In this document: piece after piece, positions 38,396-46,528 of the stretch | Position numbering within the stretch: position 1 is the stretch's first letter | Layout of the letters: each line of letters opens with the position of its first letter | Source: Bacillus sp. NP157 | GTDB lineage: Bacteria > Pseudomonadota > Gammaproteobacteria > Xanthomonadales > Rhodanobacteraceae | Reading direction: 5' to 3' | Assembly (NCBI GenBank): GCA_018889975.1 | Contig: CP076546.1 | Location: forward strand, 2,046,001-2,110,000 | Length of the DNA stretch: 64,000 nucleotides | The notes under the pieces: generated by a model | The model's input: only the letters and a program-made list of their open reading frames with translations | The model's database searches: none | What the model was told of the DNA's origin: nothing | Program-made: the position numbers and the translations under genes

Positions 38396-40132
38396 ATGCG
38401 CCGTATTGCCCTCGCCTGCCTGTCCGCCCTTGCGCTGGCGGCCTGCCACTCCCACGACGACGACAAGGCCGCGCCGGCCGCCGCCTCCACGGCGCCCGCG
38501 AAGCCAGCCACCTCGCCGCCCCCGCCCCTGCCGGCGGTGGCCAACGAGAAGCACGATTTCACCCCGGAGATCACCGCCGGCGACTTCGCGGCGCACCTGC
38601 GGGTCATTTCCTCGGACGAGTACGACGGCCGCAAACCCGGCACGCTCGGCGAGCGGCTGACCACCAACTACATCATCGAGCAGTTCAAGCGCATGGGCCT
38701 GGAGCCCGGCAACAAGGGTGAGTGGGTGCAGACCGTCCCGGCGGTGTCCACCGAGCTCACCGGCCAGGACAGCCTGAAACTCAACGTCGCCGAAGGCGGC
38801 GGGACCGAGGCGTTCGCGTTTGGCACCGACATGGTGGTGGGTACCCTGCAGGCGAAGTCCGACGTGGAGTTGAAGGACTCCGACATCGTCTTCGCCGGTT
38901 ACGGCGTGGACGCGCCCGAAGCGCAGTGGAACGACTTCGACGGCGTGGACGTCAAGGGCAAGACCCTGGTTGTACTGGTCAACGACCCGGGCTGGGACGG
39001 CAACGATCCGAAGCTGTTCAAGGGTCGCGAGATGACCTACTACGGTCGCTGGACCTACAAGTTCGAAGAAGCGGCCCGCCAGGGCGCGGCGGCTGTGTTC
39101 ATCGTCCACCAGACCGAGCCCGCCGCGTACGGCTGGAACGTCGTGCAGAGCGGCTGGACCACGCCGCGCCTCGACCTGCCCGCCAGCGAAGATCCGGCAC
39201 CGCGCGTGCCGGTCGCGGGGTGGCTCACCCACGAGGCCGCCCAGCGCCTGTTCGCAAAGGCGGGCAAGAACTTCGACGACCTGGCGAAACAGGCCGGCGT
39301 GCGCGGCTTCAAGGCCGTGCCCCTCGATGCGAAGGCCAACATCGAACTGCACAGCAACATCAGCCATTCGCTGAGCAACAACGTGATCGGCATGGTCAAA
39401 GGCAGCGACAAGCCCGACGAGGCCGTGGTGTACACCGCGCACTGGGACCACCTGGGGCACGATGCGAACCTCAAGGGCCACCAGATCTACAACGGCGCGG
39501 TCGACAACGGCACGGGCATCGCCGCCCTGCTGGAGATCGCGGGCAAGTTCGCCCAGGACAAGCCGAAGCGGACCGTGGTGTTCGCCGCGGTGACGATGGA
39601 AGAATCCGGCCTGCTCGGCTCGCAGTATTACGTCGCGCACCCGCCCTTCCCGCTCAACAAGACCGTCGCCGACATCAACATGGATGCGCTGCCGATCACC
39701 GGGCCGACGAAGGACATGAAGGTCACCGGGCTTGGCCAGGGCACGCTGGAAGACACGCTGACCGAGGTGCTCAAGGCCGATGGCCGCGTCGTCAGCGGCG
39801 ACGATACCCCGGAAAAAGGCCACTATTTCCGCTCGGACCACTTCAACTTCGCCAAGGCCGGCGTGCCCGCCCTTGCGGCCGGTAGCGGCATCGACATGGT
39901 CACCGGCGGCAAGGCGGCCGGCCGCGCCGCCGACGAGGACTACACGAAGAACCGCTACCACCAGCCCACCGACGTCTACGACATGCGCTGGGATTTCACC
40001 GGCGTGATGCAGAACGTCATGGCCTATTACAAGGTCGGCGAAAAGCTGGCCGACAGCGACGAATGGCCCACGTGGAAAGATGGCAGCGAGTTCAAGGCCA
40101 TCCGCGAAAAGTCATTGGCGAAAAAGAAGTAA
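38396..40132 (+). CDS. M28-family zinc aminopeptidase lipoprotein
   Basis: A 578-residue peptidase with a lipobox (LALAACHS, Cys17), so probably anchored in the outer membrane. Seen: a protease-associated-type insert (VFAGYGVDAPEAQWNDFDGVDV), then the M28 zinc site: His in HWDHLGHD, the bridging Asp in GAVDNGTG, the Glu-Glu in TMEESGLLGS, the Asp in DINMDAL and the last His in FRSDHFNFAKAG. It would remove N-terminal residues from peptides. It ends two bases before a REP pair. Confidence 0.9.
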   Translation: MRRIALACLSALALAACHSHDDDKAAPAAASTAPAKPATSPPPPLPAVANEKHDFTPEITAGDFAAHLRVISSDEYDGRKPGTLGERLTTNYIIEQFKRMGLEPGNKGEWVQTVPAVSTELTGQDSLKLNVAEGGGTEAFAFGTDMVVGTLQAKSDVELKDSDIVFAGYGVDAPEAQWNDFDGVDVKGKTLVVLVNDPGWDGNDPKLFKGREMTYYGRWTYKFEEAARQGAAAVFIVHQTEPAAYGWNVVQSGWTTPRLDLPASEDPAPRVPVAGWLTHEAAQRLFAKAGKNFDDLAKQAGVRGFKAVPLDAKANIELHSNISHSLSNNVIGMVKGSDKPDEAVVYTAHWDHLGHDANLKGHQIYNGAVDNGTGIAALLEIAGKFAQDKPKRTVVFAAVTMEESGLLGSQYYVAHPPFPLNKTVADINMDALPITGPTKDMKVTGLGQGTLEDTLTEVLKADGRVVSGDDTPEKGHYFRSDHFNFAKAGVPALAAGSGIDMVTGGKAAGRAADEDYTKNRYHQPTDVYDMRWDFTGVMQNVMAYYKVGEKLADSDEWPTWKDGSEFKAIREKSLAKKK

Positions 40133-40133
40133 C

Positions 40134-40227
40134 TGTAGGAGCGCGCCTGCGCGCGACAGGGTTTCGCGATGAAAAGCAGTGTTTGCATGTCATCGCGAGA
40201 CGCTGTCGCGCGCAGGCGCGCTCCTAC
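40134..40227. repeat. REP pair (REPIN) between convergent genes
   Basis: Two REP units in inverted orientation: 40134-40158 (TGTAGGAG at the left end) and 40203-40227 (CTCCTAC at the right end), with an inner inverted pair (TTTCGCGATGA, TCATCGCGAGA), so the 94-nt unit can fold as one long hairpin. It fills the space between the stop codons at 40132 and 40228 exactly. Confidence 0.85.
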
Positions 40228-41682
40228 TCAGTAGTTCACCTGCAGCTGCACGCGCACCAGCTTGCCGTCGATCCGCTTGTACGGGGCCGCGCTGACATCG
40301 GTCCTGCGCATGTTGGCGAAGGCCACGGCCAGCTCCACCGCGCTGGACGGCTGCCATTCCACGCCGGCTTCCAGCTCGTCGACCTCCATCTTCGGTGCAT
40401 TGGTGTCGAACTTCGCCGCACCGCGATAGGTCTGCCACTTCGCGTACGGGATCAGCGCACCGAGGCCACCGTCGATCTTGTACATCAGCTGCGCATAGCC
40501 GCCGCGCAGTGACTTCGTGCGGATGACGCGGCGGGCGACGTCGAGCTCCGGGCCCTTGCCCACGGTCCACTCCGCCTGGAAGCCGAACGGCTGCGGGTAA
40601 TACACCACGTGCGCGGCGACGCGGCGATCGGTGGATCCTTCCTCCGGGGCATCGACCGTCGGCGTGAACGTGCTGCCGTTGATCGCCGCCGAGCCGGTGG
40701 TCACGACATAGCGGCCGGTGTACGCGTCGGCACCCACTTCGAGGTACTGCCCGTTGGCGAACTTGAACGGGTAGGAGAAGTGCACGACGGTGTGCAGCTG
40801 GTCATTGCGATCCGGTCGGTTGGCGCCCTGCCCGTTGTAGACGCCCAGGCCGAACATGCCGTAGTCGCCCGAGCCCTTCAGGCCGGACTTCTGCAGGTAG
40901 GCGAAACGCTCTTTCACCGTGGCCGGGGTCCAGTACGCAAAGACACCGAGGTCGCGCTCGTCGCGCACGCCGGAATTCAGCGCGTCGGCACGATCCAGCG
41001 CGATGCGGTTCTGGCTCGACTGCAGGTCTTCCCAGCCGTACGGCACCTTCGACTGGCCGGCGCGGATACGCCAGGTCTTTTCCTTGTCCAGCCAGAGATC
41101 GGCGTAGGCATCGCGCAGCTGGGCGAAGTTGGTCGTGCTCGAGCCCGACGGCGTGCTGGCGAGGTCGGGCTGGATGTAGATCGACATCTTGTCGGTCACG
41201 TCGCCGCTGATCACCACGCGTGCGCGGCGGATACCGAAGCCCTGGTCACGGCCGATGAAGCGATCGCCTGGCGATTTCAGGTCCTTCGCGCCGTCATCCA
41301 GGCCCTGGTTGTAGCGCATCTGCACGTAGCCGCGGATCGCAAGCTTCTCGTACCAGGCCTTGGACGACGACGATGCCGACGGCTTCGCGACCGCGACGGC
41401 CGGGGCACCCACGGCCGATGTCCCGCCCGCTGTCGGCGCCCCCGCGTGCGGGGTCGCAGCGGGCGCAGTGGGCACGGCCGTGGCCGCCGTCGCGGTGGCC
41501 GGCGCGGCCTCGTCCGACGCCTGCACGAACTTGCCGAGCCGCTGACGGCCCGGGCCGGGCTCCGCAAAGATCTGCCGGGTCGTCGTATCCACGTAAAGCT
41601 CGATCGCCGCCTGCGGGGCGCCCTCGGCGGCCGCGGTACCGCACATCGTCCAGAAGGCGGCGGCCAGGGGAAGTCGTTTCAT
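40228..41682 (-). CDS. OprO/OprP-type porin
   Basis: A 484-residue outer-membrane porin of the phosphate-selective OprO/P family. Seen: signal peptide (LPLAAAFWTMCGTAAAEG), an Ala/Pro/Thr-rich linker (residues about 55-105), then the barrel beginning with KLAIRGYVQMRYNQGLD and RARVVISGDVTDKMSIYIQPDLAS, ending in the aromatic VNY. The linker preceded by a short coiled-coil-like beginning (LYVDTTTRQIFAEPG) is unusual for OprP. A GGAG sits before the ATG at 41682. Divergent from the TonB receptor, so the pair may share regulation. Confidence 0.87.
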   Translation of the reverse strand: MKRLPLAAAFWTMCGTAAAEGAPQAAIELYVDTTTRQIFAEPGPGRQRLGKFVQASDEAAPATATAATAVPTAPAATPHAGAPTAGGTSAVGAPAVAVAKPSASSSSKAWYEKLAIRGYVQMRYNQGLDDGAKDLKSPGDRFIGRDQGFGIRRARVVISGDVTDKMSIYIQPDLASTPSGSSTTNFAQLRDAYADLWLDKEKTWRIRAGQSKVPYGWEDLQSSQNRIALDRADALNSGVRDERDLGVFAYWTPATVKERFAYLQKSGLKGSGDYGMFGLGVYNGQGANRPDRNDQLHTVVHFSYPFKFANGQYLEVGADAYTGRYVVTTGSAAINGSTFTPTVDAPEEGSTDRRVAAHVVYYPQPFGFQAEWTVGKGPELDVARRVIRTKSLRGGYAQLMYKIDGGLGALIPYAKWQTYRGAAKFDTNAPKMEVDELEAGVEWQPSSAVELAVAFANMRRTDVSAAPYKRIDGKLVRVQLQVNY

Positions 41683-41908
41683 GGCAGGACTGCTCCGAAA
41701 TATCTGAGGAAGTGGTTGAGAAAATACTCAAACGTCGGCGATAGCGATGCTATCGGCGCGCAACGTGTCGAATTGGTCGACAGGCCGGCACGTTAGCCAG
41801 CGCCCATGTCACTTCCGTGACACCTACGAATCGCAAGGAAAAGGCGCTGTTACATGCGGGCAACACTTCCGTCATGAGCCCGTCACGGGGATAATTTGCG
41901 AAGCTCGG

Positions 41909-41959
41909 GCCTCGCCAGGGGATTTGGCACCGTACGAACGGTTCGTACGTTGGCGAGGC
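41909..41959. promoter_or_regulatory. Nested palindrome upstream of the TonB receptor gene
   Basis: A perfect 19-bp palindrome (CGTACGAAC-G-GTTCGTACG, 41931-41949) sits inside a second inverted pair (GCCTCGCCA at 41909-41917, TGGCGAGGC at 41951-41959). It lies 46-96 bp before the TonB receptor start, a normal operator position. The rest of the 322-bp gap 41683-42004 holds two further small hairpins, TTGAG-AAAATA-CTCAA (41716-41731) and CGATAGC-GAT-GCTATCG (41739-41755), and no gene. Confidence 0.5.
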
Positions 41960-42004
41960 TCGTTTTCCTTCCCAAGTACCCCCACCCAGGCGGAAACCAT
42001 CACC

Positions 42005-44272
42005 ATGTCCCATGCCAGCACGCGCCGCATGCCGCGTCGCCTCGCCATTGCCCTGAGCATCGCCACCGTCCTTGCGGCCGGTTCGGCATTCGCCCAGGAC
42101 GCCACGCAGGCCACTGCCCCGGCGAACAAGGCCAAGTCGGCCACCCTCGAGACCGTCACCGTTACCGCTGAAAAGCGCACGGAAGACCTGCAGAAGGTGC
42201 CCATCTCCATGACCGTGCTGACCAGCGAAAAGCTGGAAGCCTTCGGCCAGGCCGGCGACGGCGTGCTCCAGCTCGCCTCGCGCGCACCCAGCGTCTACGC
42301 CGAAACGTCCTACGGCCGTGAGTTCCCGCGCTTCTACATCCGCGGCCTCGGCAACAGCGACTTCGACCTCAACGCATCGCAGCCGGTATCGATGGTCTAC
42401 GACGACATCGTGCAGGAGAACCCGATCCTGAAGGGCTTCCCGCTGTTCGACCTCGAGCAGGTCGAAGTGCTGCGTGGTCCGCAGGGCACCCTGTTCGGCC
42501 GTAACTCGCCCGCGGGCGTCATCAAGTTTGAGTCGCGCAAGCCGACCCAGGAGACCGAGGGCTACGCCCGCGTGTCCTACGGCTCGTACGGCACGGCCAA
42601 CGCCGAAGCCGCGATCGGCGGCAAGCTGGCCAGCAACTGGGCCGGCCGCGTGTCGGCCCTCGCCCAGCACCGGGACGGCTGGATCGACAACGACTACAGC
42701 GGCAAGAAGGACGACCTCGGCGGCTACAACGATCGCGCCGTGCGCCTGCAGGCCCTGTACAAGGCTACCGACGACTTCGACGCGCTGATCAACGTGCACG
42801 CGCGCTGGCTCGACGGTAGCGCCATGGTCAACCGCGCCGACGCGATCACCCCGGGCAGCAACCAGTTCGTCCAGGGCTTCGACCGCGACTCGGTCTCGCA
42901 GGACGGTAACAACAAGCAGCACCTGTTCACCTGGGGCAGCAACCTGCACCTGAACTGGCACTTCGGCGACCTTAACTTCGCGTCGATCACCGGCCTCGAG
43001 CGTGCGACCACCTACAGCCTGGGCGACGTGGACGGCGGCTACGACGCCTCCGAAACGCCGGCCAAGGCGAGCTACACCAACCGCACCACCCCGTTCTACT
43101 CTGAGACGGCCGACGCGCTGCCGAAGGACCGCCAGATCACCCAGGAATTCCGCCTGTCGAACGACAACGCGGAGCGCCTGAAGTGGCAGGTCGGTACCTA
43201 CTACTTCGACGAAGACATCGCGATCACCAACTTCTCGTACGACACGCTCAACAACCACGTGCTGAACGGCTGGGTCGACCAGAGCCAGCGCACGAAGGCG
43301 TATGCGTTGTTCGGTTCGGCCGACTTCAACTTCACCGACACGTTCGACGTCCGCGCCGGCGCGCGCTGGTCGCACGACAAGCGTGACTTCAAGGCGACCC
43401 GCTTCCTCGGCTTCACCGGCCCGGTGGGCCCGCTCACGTCCGACCCGACCGACTCGCGCTGGAGCGGCGACCTGACCGGCACGTGGCAGCTGAGCAAGAA
43501 CTCCAACGTCTATGCCCGCGTCGCCAACGGCTTCCGCGCGCCCAGCGTGCAGGGCCGCATCAACTTCGCCAACAGCATCTCGACGGCCAAGCCCGAGACG
43601 ATCACCTCGTATGAAGTGGGCTACAAGTCCACCTCGGACGACAACAAGATCCGTTTCAACGCCGACGTCTACAAGTACAACATGCACAACCAGCAGCTGA
43701 CCGCCGTGGGCGGCAGCAGCAACGTCACCGAGCTGATCAACGCGAAGAAGACCGAAGGCTACGGCGCCGAGTTCGACCTCGAGGCTTACCTGACCCCGCA
43801 GTTCTACATGACCGCTGGCGGCAGCTATAACCACACCGAGCTGAAGGACCACGACCTGGCCGTCGCTCCCTGCGGCGGTGGCTGCACCGTGATCGATCCG
43901 CTGAACGCCTCGGGCAATGCGCTGATCAACGGCAACACGCTGCCCAATGCACCGAAGTGGATCGGCACCTGGACGGCCCGCTACGGCATCCCGTACGGCG
44001 AAAGCGGCGAGTTCTTCGTCTACACCGACTGGAACTACCGCAGCGAAGTGAATTTCTTCCTGTACGACTCGGAAGAGTTCAAGAGCAAGCCGTTCCTGGA
44101 AGGCGGCGTGCGCGTCGGCTACAACTGGGACTTCGGTAAGCGCGAAGTCGCTCTCTACGGCCGCAACATCACCAACAAGAAGGTGATCACGGGCGGCATC
44201 GACTTCAACAATCGCACCGCCTTCGTCAACGACCCGCGCATCATCGGCGTCGAGTTCCGCGCGGAGCTTTAA
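42005..44272 (+). CDS. TonB-dependent outer-membrane receptor
   Basis: A 755-residue TonB-dependent transporter. Seen: signal peptide (LAIALSIATVLAAGSAFAQ), the TonB-box-like ATLETVTVTAEKR, the plug domain with VPISMTVLTSEKLEAFG, IRGLGNSDFDLN and EVLRGPQGTLFGRNSPAGVI, and the 22-strand barrel ending in GVEFRAEL. The plug resembles that of receptors for complex ligands other than siderophores (carbohydrate or aromatic substrates), but the ligand cannot be named. The ATG at 42005 follows GGCGGAAACC. A strong terminator follows. Confidence 0.9.
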   Translation: MSHASTRRMPRRLAIALSIATVLAAGSAFAQDATQATAPANKAKSATLETVTVTAEKRTEDLQKVPISMTVLTSEKLEAFGQAGDGVLQLASRAPSVYAETSYGREFPRFYIRGLGNSDFDLNASQPVSMVYDDIVQENPILKGFPLFDLEQVEVLRGPQGTLFGRNSPAGVIKFESRKPTQETEGYARVSYGSYGTANAEAAIGGKLASNWAGRVSALAQHRDGWIDNDYSGKKDDLGGYNDRAVRLQALYKATDDFDALINVHARWLDGSAMVNRADAITPGSNQFVQGFDRDSVSQDGNNKQHLFTWGSNLHLNWHFGDLNFASITGLERATTYSLGDVDGGYDASETPAKASYTNRTTPFYSETADALPKDRQITQEFRLSNDNAERLKWQVGTYYFDEDIAITNFSYDTLNNHVLNGWVDQSQRTKAYALFGSADFNFTDTFDVRAGARWSHDKRDFKATRFLGFTGPVGPLTSDPTDSRWSGDLTGTWQLSKNSNVYARVANGFRAPSVQGRINFANSISTAKPETITSYEVGYKSTSDDNKIRFNADVYKYNMHNQQLTAVGGSSNVTELINAKKTEGYGAEFDLEAYLTPQFYMTAGGSYNHTELKDHDLAVAPCGGGCTVIDPLNASGNALINGNTLPNAPKWIGTWTARYGIPYGESGEFFVYTDWNYRSEVNFFLYDSEEFKSKPFLEGGVRVGYNWDFGKREVALYGRNITNKKVITGGIDFNNRTAFVNDPRIIGVEFRAEL

Positions 44273-44294
44273 AGCCAGGCGTTGAGGCAAGGAA

Positions 44295-44325
44295 AAAGGC
44301 CGCGAGCGATCGCGGCCTTTTTTTG
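44295..44325 (+). terminator. Intrinsic terminator of the TonB receptor gene
   Basis: AAAGGCCGCG pairs with CGCGGCCTTT (44295-44304, 44311-44320), loop AGCGAT, then a T run to 44324. It lies 23 bp behind the receptor's stop codon. Confidence 0.85.
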
Positions 44326-44340
44326 CGCCTGTAGGTTGAG

Positions 44341-44470
44341 GGAGGCGCGGGTGGGAAGGCCCTTGGGGCCGACATTGAGCAGAGGGCCGCTCAGTCCACG
44401 GTTTTCGCCCCAGTGAGGCTACGGCCCGGTCCGCAGGACTGCGATTGGCGGCCCCAAGGGCCTGCCCGCC
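44341..44470. other. Long inverted repeat in the gap before the GntR/ABC operon
   Basis: AGGCCCTTGGGGCCG (44357-44371) is perfectly complementary to 44449-44463, and the flanks (GCGGGTGGG / CTGCCCGC) nearly so, closing a 77-nt loop. The gap 44273-44727 otherwise holds the terminator at its left, the operon promoter at its right, and no gene I trust. Confidence 0.45.
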
Positions 44471-44655
44471 TCCGCCTCCGCTCGCGCCACCCCGCCCGGC
44501 AATGTTGCGGCAACGCTGGGGCACGCCAATGGGCGGCGCCTTGCAACCCTTTGGCGGGGTGCCGCATCCGAAGGGGTGCCCGGACCGCTACCGCACCACC
44601 ACACCCCCGGACCCGGCATAGGCCATAAGTCATATGGAAATCCAAGAGATTTTTC

Positions 44656-44683
44656 TTGACGACTCAAAATCTGGTGTTATAGT
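44656..44683 (+). promoter_or_regulatory. Sigma-70-type promoter of the GntR/ABC operon
   Basis: A -35 TTGACG (44656-44661) and -10 TATAGT (44678-44683) with a 16-bp spacer, in an AT-rich stretch. Transcription would start near 44690, 38 nt before the first small gene. Confidence 0.8.
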
Positions 44684-44696
44684 TCACTACAACACC
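44673..44696. promoter_or_regulatory. Palindromic operator on the -10 box (GntR/YtrA site)
   Basis: Arms GGTGTTATAGT (44673-44683) and ACTACAACACC (44686-44696), 11 bp each with one mismatch, spaced by TC. The left arm contains the -10 box, so a dimer bound here would block transcription. The GntR/YtrA-type protein encoded three genes downstream is the obvious candidate (inference). Confidence 0.72.
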
Positions 44697-44727
44697 GGTC
44701 ACCCAGACCACTACTGGAGAGAGCACC

Positions 44728-44919
44728 ATGAAAACCCTGAACAGCCTCAACTACGTCGCCCTGGCCGCCTCCCTCGCCATCGCCTTCGCCGCCCTCGGCA
44801 TGTTCCACGCCAGCACGTTCGCCGTCGCACCGCTGAGTGAGATCAACGGCACCCACGTCACCGACCTCGCCCCCGTCGTCGTCTACGCCGACGAAGGCAC
44901 CAGCGTCGCCTCCCTGTAA
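44728..44919 (+). CDS. Small exported/membrane peptide, first of two paralogues
   Basis: A 63-residue protein: a hydrophobic segment at residues 8-30 (LNYVALAASLAIAFAALGMF) then a short tail with INGTHVTDLAPVVVYA. The same pattern, VNGIRVVDLPSLEVRP, occurs in the next gene, so the two are related. GGAGAGAGCACC precedes the ATG at 44728. It is the first gene behind the operon promoter, so it is likely controlled by the GntR-type regulator. Function unknown. Confidence 0.68.
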   Translation: MKTLNSLNYVALAASLAIAFAALGMFHASTFAVAPLSEINGTHVTDLAPVVVYADEGTSVASL

Positions 44920-44958
44920 CCCAACGCCACACGCAGCAAACGTCATCGGAGTCGCCCC

Positions 44959-45294
44959 ATGAAAGCGCCGAACCTGATCGCCCTGACCGCTTCCTTCCTG
45001 ATTGCCGGCACGAGCGTGTTCGCCCTGCGCTCCTTCGATGACCGCGCCACCGCGATGGTCGCCGCGCCGCACTTCGTCAACGGCATCCGTGTCGTCGACC
45101 TGCCTTCACTCGAAGTGCGGCCCACCGCCGCCGACGTGCGCGAAGCCGCCCAGCTGGGCGAAGCCACCCTGGATTCAGCCGCTGATGCCCTGCGGCGTAG
45201 CGCGGAAGATCGCGCCGCCGCACTGATCAGCGCACAGCTCGCCATGCCCTACTATTCGTTTGGCAACGCACTGCGCCATTCGGCGAAGGATTGA
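44959..45294 (+). CDS. Small exported protein, second paralogue
   Basis: A 111-residue protein with a signal-like segment (LIALTASFLIAGTSVFAL, residues 6-23), the shared motif VNGIRVVDLPSLEVRP (about 40-55) and a helical, Ala/Arg-rich tail (AADALRRSAEDRAAALISAQL). Exported small proteins with this motif beside YtrA-type operons are a pattern I recall from Xanthomonadales, but their role is not known. CGGAGTCGCCCC precedes the ATG. It ends 5 bp before the GntR gene. Confidence 0.68.
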   Translation: MKAPNLIALTASFLIAGTSVFALRSFDDRATAMVAAPHFVNGIRVVDLPSLEVRPTAADVREAAQLGEATLDSAADALRRSAEDRAAALISAQLAMPYYSFGNALRHSAKD

Positions 45295-45299
45295 ACTAC

Positions 45300-45674
45300 A
45301 TGTCCATCACCTGGAACGACAGCGTCCCGATCTACCGCCAGCTCCGCGAACGCGTGGTGGCGATGATCCTGGACGGCGCCTTGAACGAAGGCGACCCGCT
45401 GCCGTCGGTACGCCAGGTCGCGGGGGATTTCCAAATCAACCCGTTGACCGTTTCGAAGGCGTACCAGGAGCTGGTCGACGAACAACTGGTTGAGAAACGG
45501 AGGGGTCTTGGCATGTTCGTGATCGATGGAGCGCGCGACGCGCTGCTCAAGAGTGAAAGGGAGCGCTTCCTGCGCGAAGAATGGCCGGCGCTGTTTGCCC
45601 GCCTGCAGCGCATGGGCCTCGACCTCAAAACCCTGATGCGCGAGGCCAATGGCTCCGCGGAGGACGCGTCATGA
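45300..45674 (+). CDS. GntR-family regulator, YtrA subfamily
   Basis: A 124-residue regulator: the GntR winged HTH (residues about 8-75, PIYRQLRERVVAMILDGALNEGDPLPSVRQVAGDFQINPLTVSKAYQEL) with the short C-terminal helical part of the YtrA subfamily and no effector domain. These proteins repress operons with ABC transporters. AAGGA lies about 10 nt before the ATG at 45300. Its stop overlaps the start of the ABC ATPase gene (ATGA), so the genes are co-translated. Its likely site is the palindrome at 44673-44696. Confidence 0.9.
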   Translation: MSITWNDSVPIYRQLRERVVAMILDGALNEGDPLPSVRQVAGDFQINPLTVSKAYQELVDEQLVEKRRGLGMFVIDGARDALLKSERERFLREEWPALFARLQRMGLDLKTLMREANGSAEDAS

Positions 45675-46528
45675 CTGCGGTCGTCACTGCCAACGGCCTG
45701 ACCAAGCGCTACAAGAGCGGCGCTGCCCTGGATGGCGCCAGCTTCCAGATCGAAGCAGGCCGCATCGTGGGCCTGATCGGCCCGAACGGCGCCGGCAAGA
45801 CCACCGCCCTGAAGGCGATCCTCGGCCTGACGCAGTTCGATGGCGAGCTGAGCGTGCTCGGCCTGGATCCGCGCAAGGATCGCGGCAAGCTGATGGAACA
45901 GGTCTGCTTCATCGCCGACGTCGCCGTGCTGCCGCGCTGGCTGAAAGTGCGCGACGCCGTCGACTTCGTCGCCAACACCCACCCGCGTTTCGACCGCGCC
46001 AAGTGCGACGCCTTCCTGGCCCGCACGAAGCTGCAGCCGCAACAGAAGGTGAAGCAGCTGTCCAAGGGCATGATCGTCCAGCTCCACCTGGCGCTGGTGA
46101 TGTCCATCGACGCCAGGCTGCTGGTGCTGGACGAACCCACGCTGGGCCTGGACATCCTCTATCGCAAGCAGTTCTACCAGTCGCTGCTCGAAGACTACTT
46201 CGACGAGGAGAAGACCATCATCGTCACCACGCACCAGGTCGAGGAGATCGAACACATCCTCACCGACCTGATGTTCATCCGCGACGGCAAGATCGTGCTC
46301 GACACCGACATGGAAAGCCTGGGCGAGCGCTTCGCGGAAGTGCTGGTCAACGCCGAACTGGCCGCCGCCGCCCGCCAGCTCAATCCGCTGGACGAGCGAC
46401 AGGTGTTCGGCAAGAGCATCTTCCTCTTCGACAACGTCAGCCGCCCGCAGCTGGAAAGCCTCGGTGAGGTGCGGCGCCCGTCGATCGGCGACCTGTTCGT
46501 CGCCACCATGAAGGGTACCTACGCATGA
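45671..46528 (+). CDS. ABC transporter ATPase subunit
   Basis: A 285-residue ATPase. Seen: Walker A GPNGAGKT, Q-loop near 80, a signature sequence that reads LSKGM rather than LSGGQ, Walker B LLVLDEPTLGLD and the switch His in VTTHQVEEIEH. The deviating signature is common in YtrB-type ATPases, which export or regulate rather than import. The gene overlaps the GntR gene by four bases before and the permease by four after. It would pair with the permease to form an exporter or an envelope-stress transporter. Confidence 0.9.
   Translation: MTAVVTANGLTKRYKSGAALDGASFQIEAGRIVGLIGPNGAGKTTALKAILGLTQFDGELSVLGLDPRKDRGKLMEQVCFIADVAVLPRWLKVRDAVDFVANTHPRFDRAKCDAFLARTKLQPQQKVKQLSKGMIVQLHLALVMSIDARLLVLDEPTLGLDILYRKQFYQSLLEDYFDEEKTIIVTTHQVEEIEHILTDLMFIRDGKIVLDTDMESLGERFAEVLVNAELAAAARQLNPLDERQVFGKSIFLFDNVSRPQLESLGEVRRPSIGDLFVATMKGTYA

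Noticed and set aside
41750-44524. A 924-residue open frame on the minus strand across the TonB receptor gene
   Set aside because: Antisense shadow of a clear TonB-dependent receptor; the translated sequence is Arg/Val/Ala-rich without domains.
44391-44645. Short minus-strand frame (84 residues) in the gap before the GntR/ABC operon
   Set aside because: Composition is that of the inverted-repeat DNA in this gap, no ribosome-binding site, and the sequence has no recognised family.
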